DNA from: an uncultured Clostridia bacterium
GTDB lineage: Bacteria > Bacillota > Clostridia > Christensenellales > UBA1242
NCBI GenBank assembly: GCA_934748015.1
Contig: CAKVHF010000002.1
Coordinates: 62,001 to 126,000 of the forward strand
Length of the DNA: 64,000 nucleotides
Reading direction: 5' to 3'
The position numbers and the translations under genes were made by a program. Below, piece by piece: positions 45,188-53,712 of the stretch; within the stretch, counting starts at the first letter, position 1, and every line of letters starts with the position of its first letter. The notes beneath the pieces are model-generated. The model searched no databases. It saw only the letters and a list, made by a program, of their open reading frames with translations, and was not told where the DNA came from.

Positions 45188-45789
45188 TGAGTAAAGGTAT
45201 CAAAACAGCATTAATCTCCGTATGTTCAGTTGTTGGAGCAATCATCATTGCAATTATCATCTTGGCAGTATGCAGTAGCAATTTCTACAAGCCAAGCATT
45301 GATGGTGCTAGAGATATGAAGATATGGATTGATGGAACTAACTTTGGTGTAGGTGTATACACCAACCCTGCAGTATTTAACAATGCTGACAACGAAGGAC
45401 AGAAAGTATATAGAAACATTGAAGAGAAATACAATACAACAACCAAAGAGAGTGTTCTTACATGTATCTTTGGTGGAGCATATGGTTTTGAGGAGAAGGT
45501 AGAGGACAAGACTACTACTCTTACTAATATCAAGGCATCTGGCATTGTACTAGAGTACACTTTTGCAGAAGAGCAAACCATAACACTTGATGGCGAAGTT
45601 CAGAAAGACAAAGACGGCAATACTATCAAATATAACAAAGTATTTATCGAAGTAAAGAATACTGCTGACTTAACAGAAACTTATGCTTATCTATACAATA
45701 CTCGTAATGACGATAGCCTAATAAGAGTTACATTTCTAGCTAAACAAGCTGAGTTATATAGTTATATCGACTCTCTAAAGGAAGCGTAA
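45187..45789 (+). CDS. unknown membrane-anchored protein coupled to ftsH
   Basis: A 200-residue protein with one N-terminal helix (ALISVCSVVGAIIIAIIILAV, residues 7-27) and a mixed beta-rich domain outside the membrane (about 35-195). No family recognised. The start ATG overlaps the ftsH stop (TAATG), so it is translated together with it, and may be an FtsH partner or adaptor. No lipobox is seen. Downstream there is no plus-strand gene before the terminator at 45980. Confidence 0.75.
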   Translation: MSKGIKTALISVCSVVGAIIIAIIILAVCSSNFYKPSIDGARDMKIWIDGTNFGVGVYTNPAVFNNADNEGQKVYRNIEEKYNTTTKESVLTCIFGGAYGFEEKVEDKTTTLTNIKASGIVLEYTFAEEQTITLDGEVQKDKDGNTIKYNKVFIEVKNTADLTETYAYLYNTRNDDSLIRVTFLAKQAELYSYIDSLKEA

Positions 45790-45979
45790 AAAAACGAACT
45801 AACATATTGCCTGTTGATATAGCAAAAGGGTCAATGTGGGCATTATGTAGATAATGCAAATAATGGTGTAAAAAATAAGAATATATTATTACACGAACTA
45901 AAAACAAATTATAAAAAATGAAATATAAATATTGATAAATAAAACATAAAAGTATCGATAAATATAAATCGAAGAATAA

Positions 45980-46011
45980 AAAAATGCTAAACGAAATGTT
46001 TAGCATTTTTG
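45980..46011. terminator. bidirectional terminator
   Basis: AAAAATGCTAAAC GAAAT GTTTAGCATTTTT, perfect 13-bp stem, T-run on the plus strand and A-run reversed. It closes the ftsH operon and the cca/microprotein transcript from the right. Confidence 0.9.
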
Positions 46012-46037
46012 TTGTGTTCAATCTGGGTTATTCTAAT

Positions 46038-46109
46038 TTAATTTTCTTCTTCGTCATCACCATCAATTGTTTCGATGTCAAAGATATCGTCCCAACTAAA
46101 TTCTTCCAT
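46038..46109 (-). CDS. 23-residue acidic microprotein
   Basis: Too short for routine gene finding. The ATG at 46109 opens MEEFSWDDIFDIETIDGDDE and ends EEN then TAA at 46040-46038. An AAGGAA-type ribosome binding site lies about 10 bases upstream. Eleven of 23 residues are Asp or Glu, and the start holds aromatic residues and a short helix. It is 49 bp after the cca stop on the same strand and 27 bp before the terminator, so it may be the last gene of the tilS-cca transcript. The translation is real as a reading frame, but whether it is expressed is an inference. Confidence 0.45.
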   Translation of the reverse strand: MEEFSWDDIFDIETIDGDDEEEN

Positions 46110-46158
46110 AATTATAATTCCTTTTTTCCAATAACTGGTATGTCAAATATAGTGTACA

Positions 46159-47475
46159 CTAACTGCTGGCTTTGTTGCGAAGTTGAATATTGAGATATTT
46201 GGCTTGGGCTAGCAGGGTGTCACGACTGTTAGAAATCTCTTCGTTGATACATTGCACCAACAATCGCATCTTAACTTTGCTGGTCAAGTGCTTGTCTATT
46301 TTGGCAATATTAATAAGATCGGTGTTGGTTACATTTAGTTCTTCGTAGCATAGTGGAACATGGATCTTTCTTAAGTATCGCACATCATTTTTTAGACTAG
46401 CATATTTGTCTGGAACGAATGCTTCTAGAAATTTTTTAATCTCGCTATCTAGGTTATAAAACTCGTACAATGTATGACGGTAATTGCGGTTGTGATTGTA
46501 CATTATTTCTTGGAAAACATTATACACCGAAATAATCGTTTCAATATTCTTGTTAGACTCTTTTAGTCCGCTACTGCCTAGATATGTATTGCATGTCCAG
46601 TGAACCTGGGCAGGGGCGGTGTATTTGTGACCAAAATAATTGCTTAGCAACAAAATACAGAAACCCATGTAGCGAAAGTTCTTGGGCAAAGCAAAGAAAT
46701 TTTTTCGATAATGTTTGTCTATCTTGAACTTAGCAAATGTACTACTGAAGATGTATCTATATATATGGATATAGTTGAAATTGTCTAGGAAATTCTCTTG
46801 CGAGTTGGTGGAGTCGTACTTGAAGTCGCTTACAACGATCTTCTTTAGTTCTTTCAACACTCTTTCGCCTGAGATATCTCGCAACTGATGTGCATAAGTC
46901 CTAGCACACGTTCTTGTATTCTTCTCAATCGCAAAGCCCAATTCGTTGGCTATACGGATTAGTCTAAGTATCCTTAGACCATCGCTAGCAAAGACCTCTT
47001 CTGGGGTCTTAATGCACCTTAGTGTATGATTGGCAATATCTTCAATTCCGTTATAGAAGTCTTCTACTTCGCCGGTTAGGATATTGTAGTATAGGCTATT
47101 GGCGGTAAAGTCACGCCTGCTTGCGTCCAACTTAATATCTGTCACAAAAGATATGTCATCAGGGCGGTGCTTACCTCCCTCTACATAGTTCTCTTTGCGG
47201 AAAGTTGTGTACTCATACTCTTCGTCTTCGCTTACTCTTACTAACACAGTGCCTAACTTCTTGTTAACAACATTGGCATTATATTCCAACTCTTTGGCTA
47301 GTTCTAGCACGATATCATAGGTCAGATCACCGCACACATCCATGTCGGTGTTGGCTAGTCCTAGATATGCATTGCGGACATATCCGCCCACAATATATAG
47401 CGTACCACCATGTGCGTGTATGCTTTCCGCTAATCTTCTTAAATTGTCACTTATTTCAATATTTGGCTTATTCAT
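46159..47475 (-). CDS. cca: CCA tRNA nucleotidyltransferase
   Basis: A 438-residue class II nucleotidyltransferase that adds or repairs the CCA end of tRNAs (possibly a poly(A) polymerase relative). Nucleotidyltransferase motif GGYVRNAYLGLANTDMDVCG near residue 24, with D-x-D in the DMD; FRKENYVEGGKHRPDDISFV (about 92); FTANSLYYNILTGEVEDFYNGIEDI near 119; and SDGLRILRLIRIANELGF near 164. The C-terminal part lacks an HD domain. In this window tRNA-Thr encodes its own CCA, so the enzyme's main role would be repair, or completion of tRNAs elsewhere. Confidence 0.9.
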   Translation of the reverse strand: MNKPNIEISDNLRRLAESIHAHGGTLYIVGGYVRNAYLGLANTDMDVCGDLTYDIVLELAKELEYNANVVNKKLGTVLVRVSEDEEYEYTTFRKENYVEGGKHRPDDISFVTDIKLDASRRDFTANSLYYNILTGEVEDFYNGIEDIANHTLRCIKTPEEVFASDGLRILRLIRIANELGFAIEKNTRTCARTYAHQLRDISGERVLKELKKIVVSDFKYDSTNSQENFLDNFNYIHIYRYIFSSTFAKFKIDKHYRKNFFALPKNFRYMGFCILLLSNYFGHKYTAPAQVHWTCNTYLGSSGLKESNKNIETIISVYNVFQEIMYNHNRNYRHTLYEFYNLDSEIKKFLEAFVPDKYASLKNDVRYLRKIHVPLCYEELNVTNTDLINIAKIDKHLTSKVKMRLLVQCINEEISNSRDTLLAQAKYLNIQLRNKASS

Positions 47476-47578
47476 AATTAGTTATAGTATATAACAAAAT
47501 ATAATATTAACAAATTAAAAACACAACAAACAAATTTTTTTCAAAAAATATTTTTAATTTCATTTTGTAATGCAATGT

Positions 47579-48913
47579 TTAGTATCTGAAGATGTCGATT
47601 GCCCAGGCGGTCTTGGTGGTGCTATCTACCTTGACCTTGTTGGATATTTCTACCCCAAACACAACAAGTATCTCGTTGCCAGATGCTAGTACTGGCAATA
47701 CATTACGCAGTCTGGTTGGAACTTTCTTATCAATAAGATAATCACTCAATGATTTGGTTCCGCCACCAAATTTCTCAAACACATCGCCCGGCTCTCTAAA
47801 TCTGATAACAGCATTTTTAGGGATCTTAGCATTGTCAATAATGTGGTTGTGGGCAGTAAAGTCAAACTTTCTGACAGTAGATAGGGTGATAATGCCATAT
47901 TCTTGGATATCTATCTTGCCACGTTTTAATTTCCAGGTTTTCTTCTCTGGTTGATATTTCTTGTTGGTTAGTACGATATAGTTGTACTCTTTGTAAGCAA
48001 GAAGATTGTTAGGAAGATTGATTTTTGAACCATTTTCACCAGTTAAGGCTAGTTGGCGGATAAGATCTAAGTGCTTCTTCTCGATGTCCTTATATATGCC
48101 AATGTTCTTAAGGGCATTGCGGATAATACGATTGATAACTGGAGTTGCTTTGATAAAATCATCTACCTTGATTTTAACAACTCCATTTTTGGTTTCGATC
48201 TCAGTGTCACTCGCTTGGGTTGCGATATATTTATCGTCCTGTCTGCAGATATCTGCAAATTTGCAAATACTAGCGTCTGCATTGGGCCACATATTTCTAA
48301 CTAGTGGCATAATCATGTTGCGGATATAGTTGCGAGCATAATCGTTCTTGAAATTGGTTTCGTCATCCACATAAGGGATGTTGTTCTTCTCGATATATGC
48401 TTGGATCTCGGTTCTGGATGTGGATAGCATAGGACGGATAAAGGTTTTGCCCTTGCCATACTCCATGCCACTAGCACCACTTAGCCCTGTGCCACGGAAG
48501 ATGTTAAGTAGCACGGTTTCTGACTGGTCTTGTTGGTGATGTGCAAGTGCGATTTTGTCTACTTTGCCACTAGCAATAAGGCTACGGAACACATTGTACC
48601 TTGCCTCTCTTGCACCTTCTTCCAGTGTCATCTTCTTCTCGTTACAATATTTGACTACATCTAGGCTATATGATAGGCACTCTATATTATTTCTTTTGCA
48701 ATATTCCATTACGAACTTACTATCTTTAGCACTCTCAACTCTAATATTGTGATCGATATTAACTGCAATTATTTTGCACTTGTACACATCCTTGTTGGTG
48801 AACAAAAAGTGTAGAAGGCACATGCTGTCTCTTCCACCTGAGCAGGCAACACCAATGGTTTCGCCTTCGTTAATTAAGTTGTTCTTGGTGATAACATAGT
48901 CTACATTTTTCAT
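47579..48913 (-). CDS. tilS: tRNA(Ile)-lysidine synthase TilS
   Basis: A 444-residue PP-loop ATPase that converts C34 of tRNA-Ile to lysidine so that it reads AUA. SGGRDSMCLLHFLF (near residue 25) is the PP-loop, with IDHNIR near 53 and LAHHQQDQSETVLLNIFRGTGLSG near 122. The C-terminal TilS domain is present (VIRFREPGDVFEKFGGGTKSLSDYLID). It lies 103 bp from cca on the same strand. It usually sits near ftsH and hpt in Firmicutes; here ftsH is 2.4 kb to the left on the opposite strand. Confidence 0.95.
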   Translation of the reverse strand: MKNVDYVITKNNLINEGETIGVACSGGRDSMCLLHFLFTNKDVYKCKIIAVNIDHNIRVESAKDSKFVMEYCKRNNIECLSYSLDVVKYCNEKKMTLEEGAREARYNVFRSLIASGKVDKIALAHHQQDQSETVLLNIFRGTGLSGASGMEYGKGKTFIRPMLSTSRTEIQAYIEKNNIPYVDDETNFKNDYARNYIRNMIMPLVRNMWPNADASICKFADICRQDDKYIATQASDTEIETKNGVVKIKVDDFIKATPVINRIIRNALKNIGIYKDIEKKHLDLIRQLALTGENGSKINLPNNLLAYKEYNYIVLTNKKYQPEKKTWKLKRGKIDIQEYGIITLSTVRKFDFTAHNHIIDNAKIPKNAVIRFREPGDVFEKFGGGTKSLSDYLIDKKVPTRLRNVLPVLASGNEILVVFGVEISNKVKVDSTTKTAWAIDIFRY

Positions 48914-49148
48914 TGCTAATTATTTTACTCCCTTGCTTGTTATATTTTAAGTATAGGATAACATTTAGTGATTGTAGTATATACTATTATTTTGCAAAAT
49001 TCAAGATGTTTGATAGTTTTTTTGGTCAATATCTCAAAAAATTTGACTATATTCGATTATTTTAATACAATCATATAGGACTAAAATGCTTTTGAGATAG
49101 TATACTATCACGTGCAACAAATTGGAAAATGGAAAAGGGGGCAAAAGT

Positions 49149-50408
49149 ATGCAATTCAAGTTACTCAACTACTACAAATTACTAGCCAAGATCGCTAATA
49201 GTTTTGTTTCGGTATTTGTCCCACTTATTGTGTATCAGATAACCAACTCGCTAGTACTTGCTTTTGGATATCTAGCAATGCGAAGTATGGCAAGAGTGCT
49301 AACCGACGTGGGCTTGGGTAAGTGGATACAACTTAAGCCAGAGATATTTCTATTTCTTAGGGTTATAACTGTTCCGGCATACTTACTTTGCTTAGTATTT
49401 GTAGAGTCGAGTTTTGTTTGGGGAACTGTATTGACGGCATTGTTTGCGGGTATAGATAGATCATTTATGAACCTGTCTGTTGAGACACTTCTTAACTATT
49501 CTGCTAGCAAAAGTGTAAGTAGTAAGGGTGTTGGAGTTACAAGAATATTTGAACAACTGGGTGTGTTCTCTGGTATCGCAATAGGTGGAATACTGCTGGA
49601 TGTCAACAAGATTGTAGTGTACATTTTGGCATTTGTGATCTATGTTATTGCATTACTTCCGCTACTTATCTATTATATCAATAACAAGAAGAACCCGACA
49701 TTTAATAAGGAGTATGTGTCAAATGCTACCATGCAATTGTCACAAACTAAACAAAAATCACATTTTAGATATTTAATAATTAGTTTTTTGCTAACTTATG
49801 GATTGACATATATGGTGTTTGGCGTGGTGGATTTCAGCACAGATATATACAATGTGCAACTATTCCTTAATGGCGGAGCAACATATACTTATGCTAGTTT
49901 TATATCCCTTACATACAACATTGCATTCTTCTTAGGCAATCTTTTTGTAGGTGCGTTTGACCGCAAATATGATCTTATGAAGATGACATCTATTTGTTGT
50001 GTTATCGTGGCCCTCGCACATATTGCGTTTGTTTTCGTAGATAGTCTTTGGCTTATATTCGTGCTATTTGCACTATTTGGATTTTTCTATTCATTTATTA
50101 GTGTATTTGTACTGCAGAGATTTGTGCAGAAGGCAAGAATTTTGGGCTGTGGCAACCGAGCAATTTGGACAAGAGAGGTTATGTGTAGTATCGTGTATGT
50201 GATATACAACAGCATAATTGTTGTCATTGTTCTACTTGGGTTAGAGCCAAAATATTTCTTCTTGCTGGCTGGTGTATTTATGCTACTATCGGCATATCTT
50301 ATCCCTAGGTGCGAGGAGAAGACGAGAAAGATGCTAGTAGATTATGTAGAAGATAACGAAATATGTATAAGGGTGACGGAGGGTAGTGATGCAACTAAAA
50401 CTTCTTAA
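49149..50408 (+). CDS. MFS-type membrane transporter, first copy
   Basis: A 419-residue polytopic protein with about 12 hydrophobic segments, shape of the major facilitator superfamily. Start ATG 49149 (MQFKLLNYYKLLAKIANSF) follows GGGGG; the longer frame start is not needed. Between helices 2 and 3 lies the LAMRSMARVLTD-type loop; KTRKMLVDYVEDNEI at the end is shared with its neighbour. Substrate cannot be told. The second copy begins inside its 3' end. Confidence 0.75.
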   Translation: MQFKLLNYYKLLAKIANSFVSVFVPLIVYQITNSLVLAFGYLAMRSMARVLTDVGLGKWIQLKPEIFLFLRVITVPAYLLCLVFVESSFVWGTVLTALFAGIDRSFMNLSVETLLNYSASKSVSSKGVGVTRIFEQLGVFSGIAIGGILLDVNKIVVYILAFVIYVIALLPLLIYYINNKKNPTFNKEYVSNATMQLSQTKQKSHFRYLIISFLLTYGLTYMVFGVVDFSTDIYNVQLFLNGGATYTYASFISLTYNIAFFLGNLFVGAFDRKYDLMKMTSICCVIVALAHIAFVFVDSLWLIFVLFALFGFFYSFISVFVLQRFVQKARILGCGNRAIWTREVMCSIVYVIYNSIIVVIVLLGLEPKYFFLLAGVFMLLSAYLIPRCEEKTRKMLVDYVEDNEICIRVTEGSDATKTS

Positions 50409-51639
50409 TTATTATAAGATGATATCCAATATTGCCAGCAATCTAGTAGGTGCGTTTGTTCCACTTATTATTTACAACCTTACTGGATCTATTGTGCTTG
50501 CAGTGTCATTCCTTGCTATGCGAAGTTTCTTTAGACTTATTTCGCTATTAATATTTAAGAAAATTATACAACGCAAACCAGAATTATTTCTATTTTTTAG
50601 ATTGTTTGCAATGGTACTATATTGTACGTGTCTAACTTTTATATCTCAACAATTGATTGTAGGTTGTGTGTTATGCGCATTATTCTCTGGACTTGATCAA
50701 TCTTTCAACAGTCTTAGTGTAGAAACACTACTTAATTATGCTATGTCCAGCAGTATGGACTCCAAGTCAATAGGTCGAACTAGAGTATTTGAGAAGCTGG
50801 GTGTATTTGCGGGGCTTATTGTGGGCGGACTGATACTGGATGTTAATGTGTTGATAGTGTATATAATGGCGGTATTGTTATACCTGATTGCAATTTTACC
50901 ATTATTTGTATACTATTTACGGAATCGCAAAAAAGCATCTTTCAATAAAGAACTAGTGTCCAATGCTGTTCTTAAAGACAAAGATGTTGAGCACAAGAAG
51001 GGTACACTAAAGTATGTATTTACATCGGTACTGCTGTGTTATGGGGTGGTGTATGCTGGTACAGCGTCGTTAGATATCGTGTCGGGTATGTTTAATTTAG
51101 CAACTATGCAGACAGGTGGTGTGTCATATTCGCTATGTAGTATGTTTATTCTAACAATTGATCTTGCATATTGCATCAGCAATATTGTTATGTCTAAGCT
51201 GGATCGGAAATATGATCTACTTAATGTAGTGAGGATCGCATGTCTTGTTGAGTGCGTGGTTCTTGTTGCGATAACTTTTGTTAACATAGTCCCTATTATC
51301 TTTGTGTTATTTGCAATTTTTGGTTTTGCGTGTGCAATGATCAGTGCATTTATCTTGCAGAGGTTTGTACAGAAGTCCAGGATACTGGGCAAAAGCAATG
51401 AGGCGCTAGTGGTAAGAGAGATTGCTTGCGTCAGTGCATATGTGGTGCTATATCTTATAGTAGTTGTATTTGCGGTGCTAGAGGTTTCCATAAGATACTT
51501 CTTCCTAGTAAGTGCGGTTACAATGATTATTTCGGTATTCCTGATTCCTTATATGGAAGAAAGAACCAGAAAGATGTTGGTGGACTATGTGGAGGACAAT
51601 GAGGTTAACTCTAGTATCAATAGTGTGCAGAAGAGGTAA
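50389..51639 (+). CDS. MFS-type membrane transporter, second copy
   Basis: A 416-residue paralogue of the preceding gene. Shared blocks include KLLNYYK at the start, LAMRSFFRL, SVETLLNYA, FEKLGVFAGLIVGGLILDVN, FILQRFVQKSRILG and the C-terminal RTRKMLVDYVEDNEV. ATG 50389 has GGAGGG six bases upstream, and its start overlaps the first gene by 20 bp. The pair arose by tandem duplication and is co-translated, and may form a heterodimer or have split substrates. Confidence 0.78.
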   Translation: MQLKLLNYYKMISNIASNLVGAFVPLIIYNLTGSIVLAVSFLAMRSFFRLISLLIFKKIIQRKPELFLFFRLFAMVLYCTCLTFISQQLIVGCVLCALFSGLDQSFNSLSVETLLNYAMSSSMDSKSIGRTRVFEKLGVFAGLIVGGLILDVNVLIVYIMAVLLYLIAILPLFVYYLRNRKKASFNKELVSNAVLKDKDVEHKKGTLKYVFTSVLLCYGVVYAGTASLDIVSGMFNLATMQTGGVSYSLCSMFILTIDLAYCISNIVMSKLDRKYDLLNVVRIACLVECVVLVAITFVNIVPIIFVLFAIFGFACAMISAFILQRFVQKSRILGKSNEALVVREIACVSAYVVLYLIVVVFAVLEVSIRYFFLVSAVTMIISVFLIPYMEERTRKMLVDYVEDNEVNSSINSVQKR

Positions 51640-51730
51640 GAACAACAACGCTAAATTTTTGCTAAAGTTGTTGAAAGTGTGAAAAATGTAAAAATTTTTT
51701 AAAAAAGTTGTTGATTTTGATTAAAAATCA

Positions 51731-51803
51731 TTGACAATAGCAAATTTTTGTGCTATAATGACCAGACTAACATAGAAAATCAATTTTCTGTGTTAGTTTT
51801 TTT
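51731..51803 (+). ncRNA. perfect promoter running straight into a terminator (possible very short RNA)
   Basis: TTGACA (51731-51736), a 17-nt spacer and TATAAT (51754-51759), both full consensus, with initiation near 51766. From 51766 a hairpin ACTAACATAGAAAAT / ATTTTCTGTGTTAGT is followed by TTTTTTT (to 51803). A transcript would be only about 38 nt. A second hairpin with T-run (51853-51886) could end a longer read-through of about 120 nt. No protein gene starts near. It may be a small RNA or a decoy; it is not a riboswitch class I recognise. Confidence 0.5.
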
Positions 51804-51852
51804 GTCTATACACCTTGTCATGATTTTTTTTGCAAGGTTTTATGTTATATTT

Positions 51853-51886
51853 GCGATCCTAAAATTTTGATTGGGGTCGTTTTTTT
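51853..51886 (+). terminator. second terminator in the 52-kb leader
   Basis: GCGATCC...GGGGTCGT stem followed by TTTTTTT. Confidence 0.55.
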
Positions 51887-51951
51887 CGTCTATTTTTATC
51901 ATTTGTATAAGGTTTTAATTATATATAGTGCTTATTTAGGACGAAAAAACA

Positions 51952-51980
51952 TTTACTTTTTGAATTATATGTAGTATAAT
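51952..51980 (+). promoter_or_regulatory. promoter for the CorC/HlyC gene
   Basis: TTTACT (51952-51957), a 17-nt spacer and TATAAT (51975-51980). The leader to the ATG at 52157 is about 170 nt, long enough to hold a control element, but I can recognise none (no M-box or ykoK pattern). Confidence 0.6.
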
Positions 51981-52156
51981 GTATATCGTTATTATTATAA
52001 TTGGTATACTAGGATAGTTAGCCTGGAATGCTTTTTGATTGCACAATTTGATAGCGTAATTGCATATATTAGATGTGACTATTTTAAGCAAAGGCGACTT
52101 TTGCCATTAGGATGATGACAAAATAAATTTTTTTATTGAAGCATAAAGGAGATTAT

Positions 52157-53518
52157 ATGGGCCCGAGTGGGTTGTTGTTAGCAAATACTGTTAACCCGAT
52201 TTTATTTTTTGTAGTAGTTATTTTACTTATTTTTTCAGCATTTTTCTCTTCGTGTGAGACTGCTTATTCGACATCCAGCATGATTAGGATAAGGAACCTT
52301 GCCGATGAGAACAAGAAAGGTGCAAGACGTGCATTGATGATTATTGAGCATTATGACCGATCGTTGTCAACGATACTGGTAGGTAACAACCTAGTTAATA
52401 TCGCTTGTACAACAATATGTGCATATATATTTAGCCAATTGATTGTCAATCCTACACTTGCCAATATTCTTAATACAATTATAATGACAGTGATAGTACT
52501 TATTTTTGGTGAAATTTTGCCTAAGAGTATGGCTAAGTTGAAACCAGAGAAATTGGCGTTACAATTTGCGGGGATATTTCATATAATTTCTATTATTTTA
52601 TATCCTATTACTATTGTTTTTGTCGGCATACAGAGGGCTTTTGTTAAGAAGCGTAAGACGGGAGAAGCTGACCCTACTGTAACCGAGGACGAGTTAGAAA
52701 CAATCATTGATACAATGGAAGAAGAGGGTGTTATCAACAGTGAAGATGCTACCCTTATCCAAGGTGTGCTAGACTTAGGTGAGAAGACTTCGTATGATAT
52801 TATGACCCCAAGGGTGGATGTGTCCGCAGTGAGTATTGATGATACTATAGAGGATGTCAAGAAAGTCTTTGAAGAGACCAATTTCTCTAGACTGCCTGTA
52901 TACGAAGAAGACATAGACCATATTGTGGGATTTGTTAGTCAGAAGGACTTCTATCCTGCATATATCAAGGATAAAAATTTTGATCTAAAATCAATTATAA
53001 CTAAGATATTATTTATAAGCGAGAATATCAAAGTAGACGATATCATCCGTAGTATGCAGAAAGCCAAGAAACATATGGCAGTTGTAAGTGACGAGTATGG
53101 TGGAACAAGCGGAATTGTGTGCATGGAAGATGCCCTAGAGGAAATGGTGGGTGAGATCTATGACGAACATGATGACGAGGATGACGAAGATGTCTTTGCT
53201 AAGGTCGAGGATAACACGTATATCGTTGATGCTGACTACGAACTAGAGAAGATGTTTGATGTACTTAAGATAAGCAAAATGCCTGACACCGAGTACAACA
53301 CTGTAGGTGGATTTGTGTACGAATTGTCCGGTTGTATAGCACAAGAGGGCAAAGAATATACATACACCACAATAGAAGAAAAGCCAGACAAAAATGGCAA
53401 CTATGTAGAGCGTGCAATCAAGATTATCTTCACATATATCGAGGTTGAGGACAACAGAGCCAAGAAGATTAAGGTAACTGTTAACTATGCTACACCTGTT
53501 AGCAAAAAAATAGACTAA
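52157..53518 (+). CDS. CorC/HlyC (CNNM-type) CBS-domain membrane protein
   Basis: A 453-residue protein: DUF21 membrane domain (residues about 8-185, with FFSSCETAYSTSSMIRIRN and FGEILPKSMAKLKPEKLALQ), two CBS domains (about 210-325; TYDIMTPRVDVSAVSIDDT), and a C-terminal transporter-associated CorC_HlyC domain (about 355-440). The family is related to eukaryotic CNNM and bacterial magnesium/cobalt exporters. ATG 52157 with AAAGGAG is chosen over the frame's TTG at 52136. A terminator follows at 53536. Confidence 0.92.
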   Translation: MGPSGLLLANTVNPILFFVVVILLIFSAFFSSCETAYSTSSMIRIRNLADENKKGARRALMIIEHYDRSLSTILVGNNLVNIACTTICAYIFSQLIVNPTLANILNTIIMTVIVLIFGEILPKSMAKLKPEKLALQFAGIFHIISIILYPITIVFVGIQRAFVKKRKTGEADPTVTEDELETIIDTMEEEGVINSEDATLIQGVLDLGEKTSYDIMTPRVDVSAVSIDDTIEDVKKVFEETNFSRLPVYEEDIDHIVGFVSQKDFYPAYIKDKNFDLKSIITKILFISENIKVDDIIRSMQKAKKHMAVVSDEYGGTSGIVCMEDALEEMVGEIYDEHDDEDDEDVFAKVEDNTYIVDADYELEKMFDVLKISKMPDTEYNTVGGFVYELSGCIAQEGKEYTYTTIEEKPDKNGNYVERAIKIIFTYIEVEDNRAKKIKVTVNYATPVSKKID

Positions 53519-53535
53519 ATAACTACAAAATAAAA

Positions 53536-53576
53536 AAAGAAATTGGGGATAATGTTTGTCTCCAGTTTCTTTTTTT
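53536..53576 (+). terminator. terminator after the CBS-domain gene
   Basis: AAAGAAATTGGGGA / TCTCCAGTTTCTTT and T-run. Confidence 0.85.
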
Positions 53577-53712
53577 GACTAAAACAATGGGATGATGGAA
53601 AATATATATTATATATTTTGACCAAAAGTATAATCAAATCCAGCAATTTTGTTGACTTTGGGGCTTATAGTTGGTATTATAAATCGTAAATTATTAATAG
53701 GAAGTGTGTATT

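Noticed and set aside
51800..52156. Riboswitch (M-box/ykoK) before the CorC/HlyC gene
   Set aside because: The leader is long enough, but none of the conserved M-box blocks is visible, only terminator-like hairpins and a promoter.
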